The notes under the pieces were generated by a model. That model saw only the letters and a program-made list of their open reading frames with translations, did no database searches and had not been told where the DNA came from. Position numbers and translations under genes: made by a program. Of a stretch of DNA of 64,000 nucleotides, positions 25,447 to 34,289 are shown piece by piece. Source of the DNA: JAKIVR01 sp035933635 (GTDB lineage: Archaea > Thermoplasmatota > Thermoplasmata > Lutacidiplasmatales > UBA184); contig DASYYY010000021.1 of NCBI GenBank assembly GCA_035933635.1, positions 434,001 through 498,000 of the forward strand, written 5' to 3'. Position 1 is the first letter of the stretch. Each line of letters begins with the position of its first letter.

Positions 25447-25697
25447 TGCCCTTCGAGATTATCTGGTCCGACTCCGCGATTCGGCAACTGAGGAAACTCG
25501 ATCGAGGCATCGCACGGCGAATCTTCGACAAGGTCGGGCAGCTTTCAGAGAATCCGCTTCGATGGGTCCGGCGGATGAGCGGGGTCTCGGCCTATCGATT
25601 GCGGGTGGGCGACTATCGGGTCCTGCTCGACATCAACGAAGGAGAGCTCCGGGTGCTAGTTGTGGAAGTCGGTCACCGAGGGTCCGTCTACGATTGA
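25446..25697 (+). CDS. RelE/ParE-superfamily toxin
   Basis: An 83-residue toxin-fold protein. Typical elements: IIWSDSAIRQLRKLDRGIAR helix, a GVSAYRLRVGDYRVLLDI strand pair with the conserved R-x-G-x-YR, and the final VVEVGHRGSVYD with H-R near the end. RelE members cut mRNA in the ribosome; ParE members act on gyrase; the terminal HRGSVYD is more RelE-like. It is encoded directly after its antitoxin. Confidence 0.85.
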   Translation: MPFEIIWSDSAIRQLRKLDRGIARRIFDKVGQLSENPLRWVRRMSGVSAYRLRVGDYRVLLDINEGELRVLVVEVGHRGSVYD

Positions 25698-25766
25698 AGT
25701 GCGTTCGTGGACGAGAACCGCCGGGCCGAGTCTGATCGACTCGGTGCGTACTCGAGGCGAATCGAC

Positions 25767-25849
25767 TGCCGGGGCCAGGATTCGAACCTGGGAACTCCTG
25801 CGAGAGCAGATCTTGAGTCTGCCGCCTTTGGCCGCTCGGCCACCCCGGC
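25767..25849 (-). tRNA. tRNA-Leu(CAA)
   Basis: An intronless type II tRNA of 83 bases. Acceptor GCCGGGG pairs with CCCCGGC, D-stem GCC/GGC, anticodon stem GCAGA/TCTGC around loop CTCAAGA (anticodon CAA), a long variable arm, T-stem CCAGG/CCTGG with loop TTCGAAT, discriminator A. CCA is not encoded. A GAATAAC element about 26 bases upstream serves as promoter, lying at the end of the Rnp4 gene. Confidence 0.95.
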
Positions 25850-25874
25850 TCGGTAGGAGAGGGGAGCCCCGGGG

Positions 25875-26276
25875 TTATTCCTCTTCGCCTTCGAACGACT
25901 CGCCGAATTCCTCGGGCTGCTCGGCCAGGGTCGGTTCCTCCGGGGTGGCCCCCGGGCGGGTCGAGGTCTCGGGGGACGGCATGGTCCGGCGAGCCGGGTG
26001 AAGCAGCACGCGGCGGACGTGCCCGCACCGGAGACAGGTCTGTACCCGGCGTCCCGCACGGAACCGCGTGCGCACCGTCCGGCCCTCGGTCCAATAGACC
26101 GAGCACTGCCGACAGTAGAGCGATCGGTACTCGGGCAGCAGACGCACGTTGTACTTCATGCCAATTCGTCGGGCGAGTCCGACGTAGCGGTCGGCCAGGT
26201 CGGCCCGGCCGCCCGTCGCCTCCTGGTCGGCGAGGGCGAAGAGTACGCCCACGCGCTGCCCGGCGACCCGGATCAT
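25875..26276 (-). CDS. rnp4: Ribonuclease P protein component 4 (Rpp21/Rpr2)
   Basis: A 133-residue protein with an N-terminal two-helix region (GVLFALADQEATGG, ADRYVGLARRIGMKYNVRL) and a zinc ribbon with CRQC and CLRCGH, the four ligands of archaeal Rpp21. It supports RNase P RNA in 5' maturation of tRNA. An acidic Glu/Pro-rich tail of about 35 residues is extra compared with most homologues. ATG 26276 overlaps the stop of the zinc-ribbon gene upstream. Confidence 0.87.
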   Translation of the reverse strand: MIRVAGQRVGVLFALADQEATGGRADLADRYVGLARRIGMKYNVRLLPEYRSLYCRQCSVYWTEGRTVRTRFRAGRRVQTCLRCGHVRRVLLHPARRTMPSPETSTRPGATPEEPTLAEQPEEFGESFEGEEE

Positions 26277-26641
26277 CTGGGAGGTACGCCGGCCGCGCCG
26301 GCCGCGTCGCTCCGAGGCTGCGCCGCCCCGCATACCGGGCAAACCACCGCGATCGCCGATATCAGCGTGTTGCAGCGGACACAGTGGAGCGCGCGGCCGG
26401 TCCACTCCGGCGGGACCCACTCCGGAGGCGGGGCCGGGGCCGAAGGTGGAGGGGGCGGAGGAAGGGGGTATTCGGAACCGGCCACAGGGGGAGGGGGAGC
26501 GGCAAAGGTGGTCGGGGCGCCGGAGGGTGCCGCCGTGGGAAGGCTCATCGGTGCGGTCGGTCCGAGAACGGTCGCGCCGCAGTTCTTGCAGAACAGCGCA
26601 CCGGGCTCGGCGACCGTCCCGCATCGGGGACAGACGGGCAC
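26273..26641 (-). CDS. Double zinc-ribbon protein with proline-rich linker
   Basis: A 122-residue protein with two zinc ribbons, CPRCGTVAEPGALFCKNCG at the N-terminus and CVRCNTLISAIAVVCPVCG near the C-terminus, joined by about 55 residues of Pro/Ala-rich linker. No TM segment. Zinc ribbons of this kind serve as adaptor modules; no specific role is evident. It is cotranscribed with rnp4. A TATA-like AAATAAAC on this strand (about 26664-26671) lies 25 bases upstream, so the transcript is likely leaderless. Confidence 0.72.
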   Translation of the reverse strand: MPVCPRCGTVAEPGALFCKNCGATVLGPTAPMSLPTAAPSGAPTTFAAPPPPVAGSEYPLPPPPPPSAPAPPPEWVPPEWTGRALHCVRCNTLISAIAVVCPVCGAAQPRSDAAGAAGVPPR

Positions 26642-26651
26642 GCCCCCGGGA

Positions 26652-26671
26652 ACCTATTTGGTTTATTTCAC
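26652..26671. promoter_or_regulatory. Divergent promoter in a 44-base intergenic space
   Basis: The short space between the zinc-ribbon gene (start 26641, minus) and the RuvC-like gene (start 26686, plus) holds CCTATTTGG and GGTTTATTTC. These can serve as TATA boxes for opposite leaderless transcripts, so polymerase binding in the two directions would be mutually exclusive. Confidence 0.5.
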
Positions 26672-26685
26672 CCTCCACCCGGTCC

Positions 26686-27492
26686 GTGCGAACTCGATGC
26701 GTGGCGCTCGCGACCCGGGATCCGGCATTGTACGCCGAGCTCGCCGCCGTCCTGCGGGAGCGGCGGATCCCGACGGTGAGCGTGCTCCCCGGCGACCGGA
26801 TCCCGGACCGGGCCGCCGTCGTGCTCACGAGTCCCGCTGAGACGTCGGCCATCCAGCACCCACGCGTCCTGGGCGTGCCCGCGGATTCGCACCCGGAGAG
26901 CCTCATCGCTGCGATCGCCGGCGCGCTCGGCCCCGCGTCGAACTCGGACGAGCTGATCGTCGGGATCGACCCGGGTCCCCGCCCGGGGTTCGCCGTGCTG
27001 GCCGGCGGGAACTACCTCTTGGACGGCACCCTGAGTGGCCCGGAGGAGTCCGCCGAGCTGGGGCGCAATCTCCACCGGCGGTTCCCCGACCGGAGCATCC
27101 GTTTCCGCGTCGGCAGCGGCGACCGCACCTCCCGCACCCGGATCGTCAATGCACTGTGGGAGCTGCGCCGGCCGGTCGAGCTCGTCGACGAGGCGGGGAC
27201 GACGCCGCGGGGCCACCGCCGCCCGCGCGACGCGATCGCCGCCCGTCACATCGCCCGTGCCCAGGGCCAACGCGTGGAGGGACCGGCTCCGCTGCAGATC
27301 ACTCCCGGGGAGGTCGCCAACGTCCAGCGCCTCAGCCGGGAATCCAGCGAGGGTCGATTCACCATCTCCAAGGAGCTCGCGGCCCGCGTCCTCGAGGGCG
27401 AGCTCACCCTGGCGCAGGCGGTGGAGGAAGGCGAGCGACGGTACCGAGCGCCGGCGGTCCCCGCCAGCCGCGGTGCGCGCCAACGTTCATAA
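26686..27492 (+). CDS. RuvC/RNase H-like fold protein
   Basis: A 268-residue protein. After an N-terminal Rossmann-like part (ALATRDPALYAELAAVL, VVLTSP), the sequence IVGIDPGPRPGFAVL looks like the first strand of a RuvC-type nuclease with a DPG motif. Further acidic positions occur in RVGSGDRTSRT and in the final PRDAIAARHIARAQG helix. This suggests an archaeal Holliday-junction or structure-specific nuclease-like protein, but activity is not shown. Start at GTG 26686 or GTG 26701. Confidence 0.62.
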   Translation: MRTRCVALATRDPALYAELAAVLRERRIPTVSVLPGDRIPDRAAVVLTSPAETSAIQHPRVLGVPADSHPESLIAAIAGALGPASNSDELIVGIDPGPRPGFAVLAGGNYLLDGTLSGPEESAELGRNLHRRFPDRSIRFRVGSGDRTSRTRIVNALWELRRPVELVDEAGTTPRGHRRPRDAIAARHIARAQGQRVEGPAPLQITPGEVANVQRLSRESSEGRFTISKELAARVLEGELTLAQAVEEGERRYRAPAVPASRGARQRS

Positions 27493-27517
27493 TCGACCCC
27501 TCGCTCGACCCCCGTCC

Positions 27518-29251
27518 ATGCCCGTCGACGCCACCGTCGAGACGCGGATCCGCCGCCTTGCGCTCGAGAACGCGCTCCAGCACTCCGGCGCGCCGCGACC
27601 GGGGCCGATCCTCGCTCGCTTACTCGCGACCGACCCGGGGCTGCGCGCGCACGCCGAGGAGCTCGGCCCCTGGGTTACCTCGATCTGCCGGGAGGTCGGC
27701 GAGCAGGATCGCGCGGCCCAGGAGTCGGCCCTCTCGGGGCTGGGCGGGCCGGAGCCGAAGGGACGGCCTGCCGAGGGCGGAGGCGAGGCCGAGCTACCGC
27801 CGCTGCCGGGGGCCGAACCGGGCCACGTGGTACTGCGATTGGCACCATTTCCCTCCGGCGCGCTCCACATCGGCAATGCGCGGATGCTGTTCATCAACGA
27901 CGCCTACCGCCGCCGGTACGACGGCAAGCTGCTGCTCGTCTTCGACGACACCGTCGGGTCGGAGGAGAAGCGCGTCGACCTCGAGGTCTTCGACCTAATC
28001 CGCCACGATCTGGAGCTGGCGCAGATCTCCGTCGATCAGGTGGTCTACAAGTCCGACCGGGTGCCCCTGTTCTACCCATGGGCGGTCCGGGTCATCGAGC
28101 ACGACGCGGCCTACGTCTGCACCTGTTCCGCCGAACTGCTGCGCGAGAATCGGCGCAACGGGGTGGCGTGCCCGGAGCGGTCCCAGACACGGGCCTCCAC
28201 CCTCGAGGCGTGGAACCGGATGCTCGGTGGCGACTACGCACCGGGACAGGCCGTCCTCCGTCTCCGCACCGACCTGAACGACCCCGACCCGGCCTTCCGG
28301 GACCGCGTGCTGTTCCGGATCAGTGACCTCGACCATCCGAGGGTGGGTCGGCGCTACAAGGTCTGGCCACTCCTCGAGTTCTCCTGGGCGGTCGACGACC
28401 TCCTCCTGGGCGTGACGCACGTCCTCCGCGGCAAGGACCTGGTCGTCGAGGACCGGATGGAGCAGTACCTCTGGCAGCTGCTCGGCGAGCACGGCCCGCC
28501 CTTTCTCCACTGGGGGCTCTTGAGGGTGCGCGAGGCGAAGATCTCCAAGAGCAAGTCCTACGCGGAGGTCAAGAGCGGCACCTACGACGGCTGGGCCGAT
28601 CCCCGGACCTGGTCGCTCGCCTCGCTGGAGCGCCGGGGTATCCGGCTCGATGCGGTGCGGCAGTTCACGCTCGCGTTCGGCCTCTCGCTCGCGGACATCG
28701 AAGTGCCCGCCGAGACGCTGTACGCCGAGAACCGCAAGCTCATCGATGCCACGACGCCGCGGCGGTTCTACGTCGGCGACCCCGTGCGGGTCGCGGTGGA
28801 CGGGTTCCCCGCCGAACTCGCCGAGGTCAGCCTTCCCAACCATCCGGAGCGCCAGGAGCTCGGTGCCCGTGCGCTCCCGGCCGGCCCGGAGTTCTGGCTC
28901 CCGCGATCGGAACTGGAGCGGCACGCGGGTGAGGAGATCCGGCTCAAGGACCTGGCGAACATTCTGCTCCCGGCCAGCGGGACCCCGACCGACGGCGCCG
29001 CGCTGCCGGCGCGGTTCACCTCGATCGAGAATAAGCGGCTGCCCCGGATCCAATGGGTCGGTGCCTCCGGAGCTGTGGAGGTCGACCTCCTCGACGTCGA
29101 CGGCCGCCATCTGCGCGGACGGGCCGAGGCCTCGCTGCGGAGCGCACGGCCGGGCGAAGTGTTCCAATTCGAGCGGGTCGGGTTCGTGCGGATCGAGGAC
29201 AACTGGGAACCCTCGACCGAGCCCGTCCGAGTCTGCTTCGGCCATCCGTAA
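27518..29251 (+). CDS. gltX: Glutamyl-tRNA synthetase, archaeal type
   Basis: A class I synthetase of 577 residues. It has an archaeal N-terminal helical extension (about 95 residues), the HIGH-equivalent SGALHIGNARM, the KMSKS-equivalent AKISKSKSY and a beta-barrel anticodon-binding half as in the GlnRS/archaeal GluRS group. It charges tRNA-Glu and, in archaea, usually tRNA-Gln as well for later amidation. ATG 27518 follows a TTCATAATC element by about 27 bases. tRNA-Gln(CUG), a likely substrate, lies at 36 kb. Confidence 0.95.
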   Translation: MPVDATVETRIRRLALENALQHSGAPRPGPILARLLATDPGLRAHAEELGPWVTSICREVGEQDRAAQESALSGLGGPEPKGRPAEGGGEAELPPLPGAEPGHVVLRLAPFPSGALHIGNARMLFINDAYRRRYDGKLLLVFDDTVGSEEKRVDLEVFDLIRHDLELAQISVDQVVYKSDRVPLFYPWAVRVIEHDAAYVCTCSAELLRENRRNGVACPERSQTRASTLEAWNRMLGGDYAPGQAVLRLRTDLNDPDPAFRDRVLFRISDLDHPRVGRRYKVWPLLEFSWAVDDLLLGVTHVLRGKDLVVEDRMEQYLWQLLGEHGPPFLHWGLLRVREAKISKSKSYAEVKSGTYDGWADPRTWSLASLERRGIRLDAVRQFTLAFGLSLADIEVPAETLYAENRKLIDATTPRRFYVGDPVRVAVDGFPAELAEVSLPNHPERQELGARALPAGPEFWLPRSELERHAGEEIRLKDLANILLPASGTPTDGAALPARFTSIENKRLPRIQWVGASGAVEVDLLDVDGRHLRGRAEASLRSARPGEVFQFERVGFVRIEDNWEPSTEPVRVCFGHP

Positions 29252-29434
29252 GAGGGGCGCCGACTTGGGATCGTACCGCAGATCGAACTCCGAGCCGAGG
29301 ACCTCACGCTCCGAGGATCTTGTACTCTGACGGGGGGAACCCGCGTTGCCGATGCTTTGCTCACAACGGGATCGGTCCGTCCGGCGCTCGAGGGACCGGG
29401 CGGATGCGCACTCCCCGCGTTCGGCCTGACCACG
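29252..29434. other. Convergent gap
   Basis: About 180 bases between gltX and the convergent secreted-protein gene. No promoter, structural RNA or small gene could be supported here. Confidence 0.3.
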
Positions 29435-30367
29435 TCACGAAAGCGTGATCGAATTCAGGAACACTCCATCGCCCGCGCGAGCCATGTTCAGCTCGACAGT
29501 GTTCGAAAAGCCGCTGAGTGTCGCTCGAGCCGACTTTGGGCCGGAGACGGATGTATACACCGAAGCCCAAACCACCCAGCTGAGTGTCAACGCGAGGAGG
29601 TACCTGTGGACCGTCCAGGTGGCCGGCACGGTGAACTTCGTGTTCCACGAGGCGTGGACCGCGGCTCGGTTCGAAATCGGGCCCGAAGAGTAGGAGAAGC
29701 AGGTGTTCGCCCCTCCGACCACCTGGCACCCGTCCGTGTACCCCTTCACTCCTTCCCACTCGTAGGTTGTCCCGACCTTCGTGGGCGGGACCGACGCGGA
29801 CACCGTTTCATTGGACGGCCCGTAGCTACGATTGGCGGTCAGGTCGTGTAGGGTGGGGCTTTCCACTTCGACCTGCCACAGGTCGTACCAGGAGCAGATC
29901 GATTCGAGACCGCTGACGTTCTGAAAGTGGCAAACGCTCGGGTGGGCTTGGAGGGTTTCCACGAACTCCAAGGTCGAGTTCAGCGCGACCGATGTACGGT
30001 TGGCCGGAATGCTCAGGGGTAGCTCGACGCCGAGCGATGGTTGGAACATAGGGTTGTAGTCCGCCTGAATCGAATTGCACGTCCCACTGCACCTCGGGAT
30101 CACCGCGTGCCCCCAGTACCCTCCAGCGCCGGTGAGTCGGTGGAAAAAGGGCGGGGTGTCGTTCATCGAGCCGTTCCCGGAGGAGACGAGGTAGTCGGAA
30201 CTCGTGACCATCCGTACCTTGAACGGCGCGGTCAGGAGGATGGGAGTACTACCACCGGCGAGGGTGCCGGGAGCGATCAGAAGAAGCAGCGCTGCAAACG
30301 CGGCGAGCCCGCCGACGGCGCCCACCTGCGCCTGGCGGCGGGCCCGTCGGGCCGCTCGGTTCGACAT
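29435..30367 (-). CDS. Secreted or surface-anchored protein, unknown function
   Basis: A 310-residue protein with a basic N-terminus (NRAARRARRQ), a hydrophobic signal segment (about residues 15-35) and a beta-rich exported domain with many NxS/T sites and six or more Cys residues in pairs (CSGTC, CHF/CSW, CQV/CFS), suggesting disulfides. A second hydrophobic stretch, LLALTLSWVVWA, occurs near residue 255. An AGGAGG sequence precedes the ATG by about 20 bases. The base composition is less GC-rich than its neighbours, as for other surface genes here. No family recognised. Confidence 0.65.
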   Translation of the reverse strand: MSNRAARRARRQAQVGAVGGLAAFAALLLLIAPGTLAGGSTPILLTAPFKVRMVTSSDYLVSSGNGSMNDTPPFFHRLTGAGGYWGHAVIPRCSGTCNSIQADYNPMFQPSLGVELPLSIPANRTSVALNSTLEFVETLQAHPSVCHFQNVSGLESICSWYDLWQVEVESPTLHDLTANRSYGPSNETVSASVPPTKVGTTYEWEGVKGYTDGCQVVGGANTCFSYSSGPISNRAAVHASWNTKFTVPATWTVHRYLLALTLSWVVWASVYTSVSGPKSARATLSGFSNTVELNMARAGDGVFLNSITLS

Positions 30368-30627
30368 GGTACTGCCATGGAACCGAGAGCCTCCTGCAGG
30401 ATAAGCGGGCCAACCTCCCGCCGATCCTCGTTCTGGACACCAATCGCCCTCCGTACAAGCCCGGACAGAGTCGCTGCGCGAACAGTTCGACCGGTTCGCC
30501 GGCCGCGTGCGCGAACGCTCCCGATCCCGTTCGGGTCCTTCCCCATCCCGGCGCCGCCTCGGGGCAGGGGCTTCGCGCGTGAGAGCCGTACCCTTATGCG
30601 CCGGGGGCGACCATCTCCCATCGACCC

Positions 30628-31017
30628 ATGCGCTTCCTGCACACTTCGATCACGGTGCGGGACATGGAGACATCGATCCGGTTCTACACGGAGGTCCTCG
30701 GGCTCGAATTCGAGCGCCGCCGCGCGATCCCCGAGAACAAGGCCGAGATCGCGTTCGTACGGGACCCGGCGAGCGGAGCGCGCGTCGAGTTCACGAAATG
30801 GGAGGGCAAAGACACCTTCGAGCCGGGCGAGCAGCTCGACCACCTAGCCTTCGAGGTGCCCGACCTCGACGCCGCCCTCGCCCAGGCGCGCGCCGCGGGC
30901 GCGCGCGTCGCGAAGGAGCCGTTCGCCCTGAAGGGTGGGTCCGGCCGCCTCGCCTTCCTCCTCGATCCCAACGAGGTCTGGATCGAGCTCATCGAGCATC
31001 GGCCCGACCGTGGCTGA
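30628..31017 (+). CDS. VOC-family (glyoxalase-like) metalloprotein
   Basis: A 129-residue vicinal-oxygen-chelate protein with two beta-alpha-beta-beta-beta modules. Candidate ligands: His in LHTSITVRDME, Glu in RVEFTKW, His in LDHLAFEVPD and Glu in VWIELIEH, matching the H/E/H/E pattern of glyoxalase I. The likely activity is lactoylglutathione-lyase-like or another lyase; glutathione is not expected in archaea, so the substrate is open. A CCCTTATG element lies about 30 bases before the ATG. Confidence 0.8.
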   Translation: MRFLHTSITVRDMETSIRFYTEVLGLEFERRRAIPENKAEIAFVRDPASGARVEFTKWEGKDTFEPGEQLDHLAFEVPDLDAALAQARAAGARVAKEPFALKGGSGRLAFLLDPNEVWIELIEHRPDRG

Positions 31018-32302
31018 CGGGGTCGATCCGGCGGCGGCCGAACTCTCGCGCCGGCTCCTGCGCGCCGTCTACCAAGCGACGTTCTTCATCCGGTTCGCCT
31101 TCGGACTGACCCTCTCGGTCTTCGCCGCCTACCTCACCGGGCACTTCTCGGGGCTGAACCTCGGGGAGGTAGGGGTCGTCGGGATCGTCGCCGCAGCCGC
31201 CCCGCTCGGCGAGTTCAGCACCGTTCTGCTCTCGGGGATCCAGGCCGATCACTACGGCCGCTTCCCGATCCTCCTGAGCGGGATGCTGGGAGCCGCGGGG
31301 CTCTTCGTCCTCGCCTCGCTCACGCGGTCGGCGGCCGCGCTGGGGGTGATCAACCTCCTGTTCGGGGTCTCCAGCGGCGCGATCCTCGCCGCGAGCCTGG
31401 CACTCGTCGGTGATCACGCCGACCCGCGCGTACGGGGGCATGCGATGGGCCGCTTCGACGCGACCAATCTGATGGGCTGGATCCTCGGGTTCGCCGTCGG
31501 CTTCGGACTCCTCGCCGCGCTCCCCAACGGCGAGCTGCCCTGGTTGTTCCGCGGCGGTGCGGCCGCGCTCGTTGCGGGGGCGATCTTCGCGCTCGCGATG
31601 ACCCAGGGATACACCGAGCCCAAGGGGCTGCCCGGGGTGGACCTCGGTCACGTGAAGGATGCGATCGTCCGCCGCGACGTCCTCCTCGTTGCGCTCCCGT
31701 GGCTGGTGATCTACATGTTCATCGGCGCGGCGCTCGCGTTCCTCGGCTCGGCCGGTAGCGGTGTGGGCGTCCCCCCGTCCGAGCTCGCGCTCGCCATCGG
31801 AGGGGCCGGGTTCCTGCTCTTGCTGACCCAACCGGCGTTCGGGAGCTTCGCCGACCGGTTCGGCCGGTTCCGGTTGATGGCGGTCGGGACGGCCGGGTTC
31901 CTCGGCGTCATGGGCTCGCTCGCCGGCATCATTGCCTGGGGCACGCGACCGGAACTGCTCGCGGCGCTCGGGGTCAGCGCGCTCGCGGCGCTGGGGTACG
32001 GGCCCGCCGCGCTGGCCGCGCTCGCGGACCTGAGCCGGGCGCTGACGCGCGGCACGACGATGGCGGTCTACTCGCTCGTCATCAGCGTCGGGATGATCGC
32101 CGGGCTGCTCGCGTCCACCACCCTGTACTCCCACCTCGGCAACGGCGGTGTCGACGCCTTCTTCGGACTGGTCGGCGCGGGACTGCTCGTACTGACACTG
32201 ATGCGGGGACTGGACCTGCGCAGCGGGAGAGCGAACGTCGAACCCCCGCAACCCCCCACGACCGCGGGCGGGGGCGACTCGGTCACGATTCCGGTTCGAT
32301 GA
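31010..32302 (+). CDS. Major facilitator superfamily transporter
   Basis: A 430-residue protein with about twelve TM segments and an MFS motif loop after TM2 (GIQADHYGRFPI), plus GSFADRFGRFRL in the second half. GTG 31010 is chosen since it overlaps the VOC gene by 8 bases and the N-terminal helix ELSRRLLRAVYQATFF follows. The Pro/Thr-rich C-terminal tail overlaps the convergent cation-efflux gene by 20 bases. Substrate unknown. Confidence 0.82.
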   Translation: MADGVDPAAAELSRRLLRAVYQATFFIRFAFGLTLSVFAAYLTGHFSGLNLGEVGVVGIVAAAAPLGEFSTVLLSGIQADHYGRFPILLSGMLGAAGLFVLASLTRSAAALGVINLLFGVSSGAILAASLALVGDHADPRVRGHAMGRFDATNLMGWILGFAVGFGLLAALPNGELPWLFRGGAAALVAGAIFALAMTQGYTEPKGLPGVDLGHVKDAIVRRDVLLVALPWLVIYMFIGAALAFLGSAGSGVGVPPSELALAIGGAGFLLLLTQPAFGSFADRFGRFRLMAVGTAGFLGVMGSLAGIIAWGTRPELLAALGVSALAALGYGPAALAALADLSRALTRGTTMAVYSLVISVGMIAGLLASTTLYSHLGNGGVDAFFGLVGAGLLVLTLMRGLDLRSGRANVEPPQPPTTAGGGDSVTIPVR

Positions 32303-33167
32303 CGAGGTGACGGACCACCGGTGCGATCCGCCGTACCTCGGCGGAGATCTCGTCGATCGTCCGCTCGATGTCGTCGGTGGTCAGGGCGTCGGCGAAATTG
32401 ATCTTGAGGGCGAGCAGCGCGTCCTCGGGGCCCAGCATCATCGATTGGACGGCCCGCACGCGGCGTACCTTCGGATGGGCCTCCACGAGGGTCAGGATCC
32501 TGCTGGCCTCGGCCCGGGAGAGCGACTTGCCCACCAGGAGCTCCCGGCTCTCGGCGGCCAGGACGACCCCGGTCAGGAGCATGATCATCCCGACGCCCGC
32601 GGCGGTGATCCCATCGATCGAGTCGTTTCCGGTCTGGAAGACCACGAGCAGCCCGCCGAAGGCGAAGGCGCTCCCGACGACCGAGACGATGTCCTGGTAG
32701 AACACCGTCTTCAGGCTCTGATGCGAGGACTCGATGAAGCTCTGAACGGTGCTCTGCTCGGCCCGAAGTTCGCGCAGCACGACGTAGACGCCGAGGATGC
32801 TGGCGAGCAGGGTGGCGCCGACGACCACGAGACCGGCCGGGATGTCGCTGACCGTCGAGGGGGCGATCGCCTGGCTCAGGCCGGAGGCCAGCACCCCCAC
32901 GCCCGCGAGGCTGAAGGTGACCAGCGAGGCCGAGTAGGCCCAGAACCACCGCTCCTTGCCGTAGCCGAAGGGGTGGTTGACGTCCGGTGGTCGCTTGGAG
33001 GCGAAGTACCCCCACGTGATCATCCCGATCCCGACGAGATCCGCGGCATTGTAGACCGCCTGCGAGTAGACCGCCCGGCTATTCCCGGCGAGCGCGACGT
33101 TCAGGGTCAGGCCGAAGAGCGCCGCGTCGAGCACGATGGCGGAGCCCAGAATGAAACCCGAGCGCAT
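32283..33167 (-). CDS. Cation diffusion facilitator (CDF) efflux protein
   Basis: A 294-residue protein with six TM segments and a cytoplasmic ferredoxin-like C-terminal domain. The motifs YNAADLVG in TM2, HPFGYGKERWFW after TM3 and YQDIVSVVG in TM5 correspond to the metal-binding positions of the CDF family (zinc, iron or manganese efflux by proton exchange). Metal selectivity cannot be told. The ATG at 33167 precedes the first TM directly. Confidence 0.87.
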   Translation of the reverse strand: MRSGFILGSAIVLDAALFGLTLNVALAGNSRAVYSQAVYNAADLVGIGMITWGYFASKRPPDVNHPFGYGKERWFWAYSASLVTFSLAGVGVLASGLSQAIAPSTVSDIPAGLVVVGATLLASILGVYVVLRELRAEQSTVQSFIESSHQSLKTVFYQDIVSVVGSAFAFGGLLVVFQTGNDSIDGITAAGVGMIMLLTGVVLAAESRELLVGKSLSRAEASRILTLVEAHPKVRRVRAVQSMMLGPEDALLALKINFADALTTDDIERTIDEISAEVRRIAPVVRHLVIEPES

Positions 33168-33296
33168 CGGTCTCCGGCGGCTCGGATGGAACGGGCTGGG
33201 AAATGAGCCTTCCGAAGCGAGGGGAAACCGTCCGGGGGCGGGTGGCCGCGCTCGGGCCGACCAACGGTTATCTGCCCGCCACGGTGGTCGTGGACG

Positions 33297-34289
33297 GTGG
33301 GAAACGTGTCCAGCGCCCGCGCGAAAACAGCGTCCGCCTCGCACCCTGACCTGGCTTCCGAATCACCCCGGTCCGCGACCGGATCGTTCCACCGCCCGAC
33401 GCTGGAGGAGATGGGTCTCTCGCCGGGAAAGCGAACGCGCCTCAAGCGCCTCCTCTACGGACACGGGCCCGGCGGGGGGACGCTCCTCGTGCTCCCGATC
33501 GACCAGGGGCTCGAGCACGGCCCAGTGGACTTCTTCGTCAACCCCGACGCGCTCGACCCCGACTACCAGTTCCGGCTCGCGCGGGACGGACGTTTCTCCG
33601 CGATCGCGCTGCATATCGGCCTCGCCGAGAAGTACTTCCACCAGTATGCCGGGGACGTTCCACTGATCCTCAAGTTGAACGGCAAGACCTCCGTTCCGAG
33701 CGACGCCCAGGCGTTCAGCCCGCTGACCGGCACGGTCGAGGACGCCGTCAGGCTCGGGGCCGATGCGGTCGGCTACACGGTCTACGTCGGCTCGCCCGCC
33801 CAGGACCGGGATTTCAATCAGCTCACCGGCGTCCGGGAGGCGTGCGATCGTCTGGGCATGCCGCTCATCGTCTGGGCCTACCCGCGGGGGGAATCGATCT
33901 CCAAGCGGGGCGGCAAGGAGAGCCTCTACGCGATCGACTACGCGGCCCGGGTCGCCCTCGAGCTCGGCGCCGACGTGGTCAAGGTGAACTACCCGGTGGC
34001 CTCCGAGAAGGACCAGGAATCGCCCGCTCCCTACAATACGCTCAAGCTCGGCCCGGACGAGTCGTTCCAGAAGGTCGTTCGGAGCGCCGGGCGCGCCCTC
34101 GTGCTCGTCTCCGGCGGCGAGAAGGTCGCCGACGCCGAGCTGCTCAAGAAGGTGCGATCGTCGATGGCGGCCGGTGCGACGGGGATCATCTTCGGGCGCA
34201 ATCTCTGGCAGCGCCCCTGGAAAGAGGCGCTCGACCTGACGCGCGAGCTCCATGGCATCTTCCGGGAGTACGCGCTCCCGCCCCGCTGA
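33297..34289 (+). CDS. Class I fructose-1,6-bisphosphate aldolase, archaeal type
   Basis: A 330-residue protein of the DhnA/FbaB family. Motifs: LPIDQGLEHGP near the N-terminus, LKLNGKTS, the Schiff-base Lys region GADVVKVNYP, LVSGGEKV and GATGIIFGRNLWQRP for phosphate binding. It acts in gluconeogenesis/glycolysis. About 40 extra residues rich in Ser/Ala precede the family core. GTG 33297 is supported by a GGTTATC element 26 bases upstream; a later internal start at the TLEEMGLSPGKR region is possible. Confidence 0.9.
   Translation: MGNVSSARAKTASASHPDLASESPRSATGSFHRPTLEEMGLSPGKRTRLKRLLYGHGPGGGTLLVLPIDQGLEHGPVDFFVNPDALDPDYQFRLARDGRFSAIALHIGLAEKYFHQYAGDVPLILKLNGKTSVPSDAQAFSPLTGTVEDAVRLGADAVGYTVYVGSPAQDRDFNQLTGVREACDRLGMPLIVWAYPRGESISKRGGKESLYAIDYAARVALELGADVVKVNYPVASEKDQESPAPYNTLKLGPDESFQKVVRSAGRALVLVSGGEKVADAELLKKVRSSMAAGATGIIFGRNLWQRPWKEALDLTRELHGIFREYALPPR

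Noticed and set aside
25633..26106. Minus-strand frame across tRNA-Leu(CAA) (PSGQRRQTQDLL-like)
   Set aside because: False translation of the tRNA itself; the region is explained by the tRNA and by rnp4.
29252..29340. GAGTTCGATC on the minus strand as a tRNA T-arm
   Set aside because: Flanking bases do not pair and no other tRNA arm is present.
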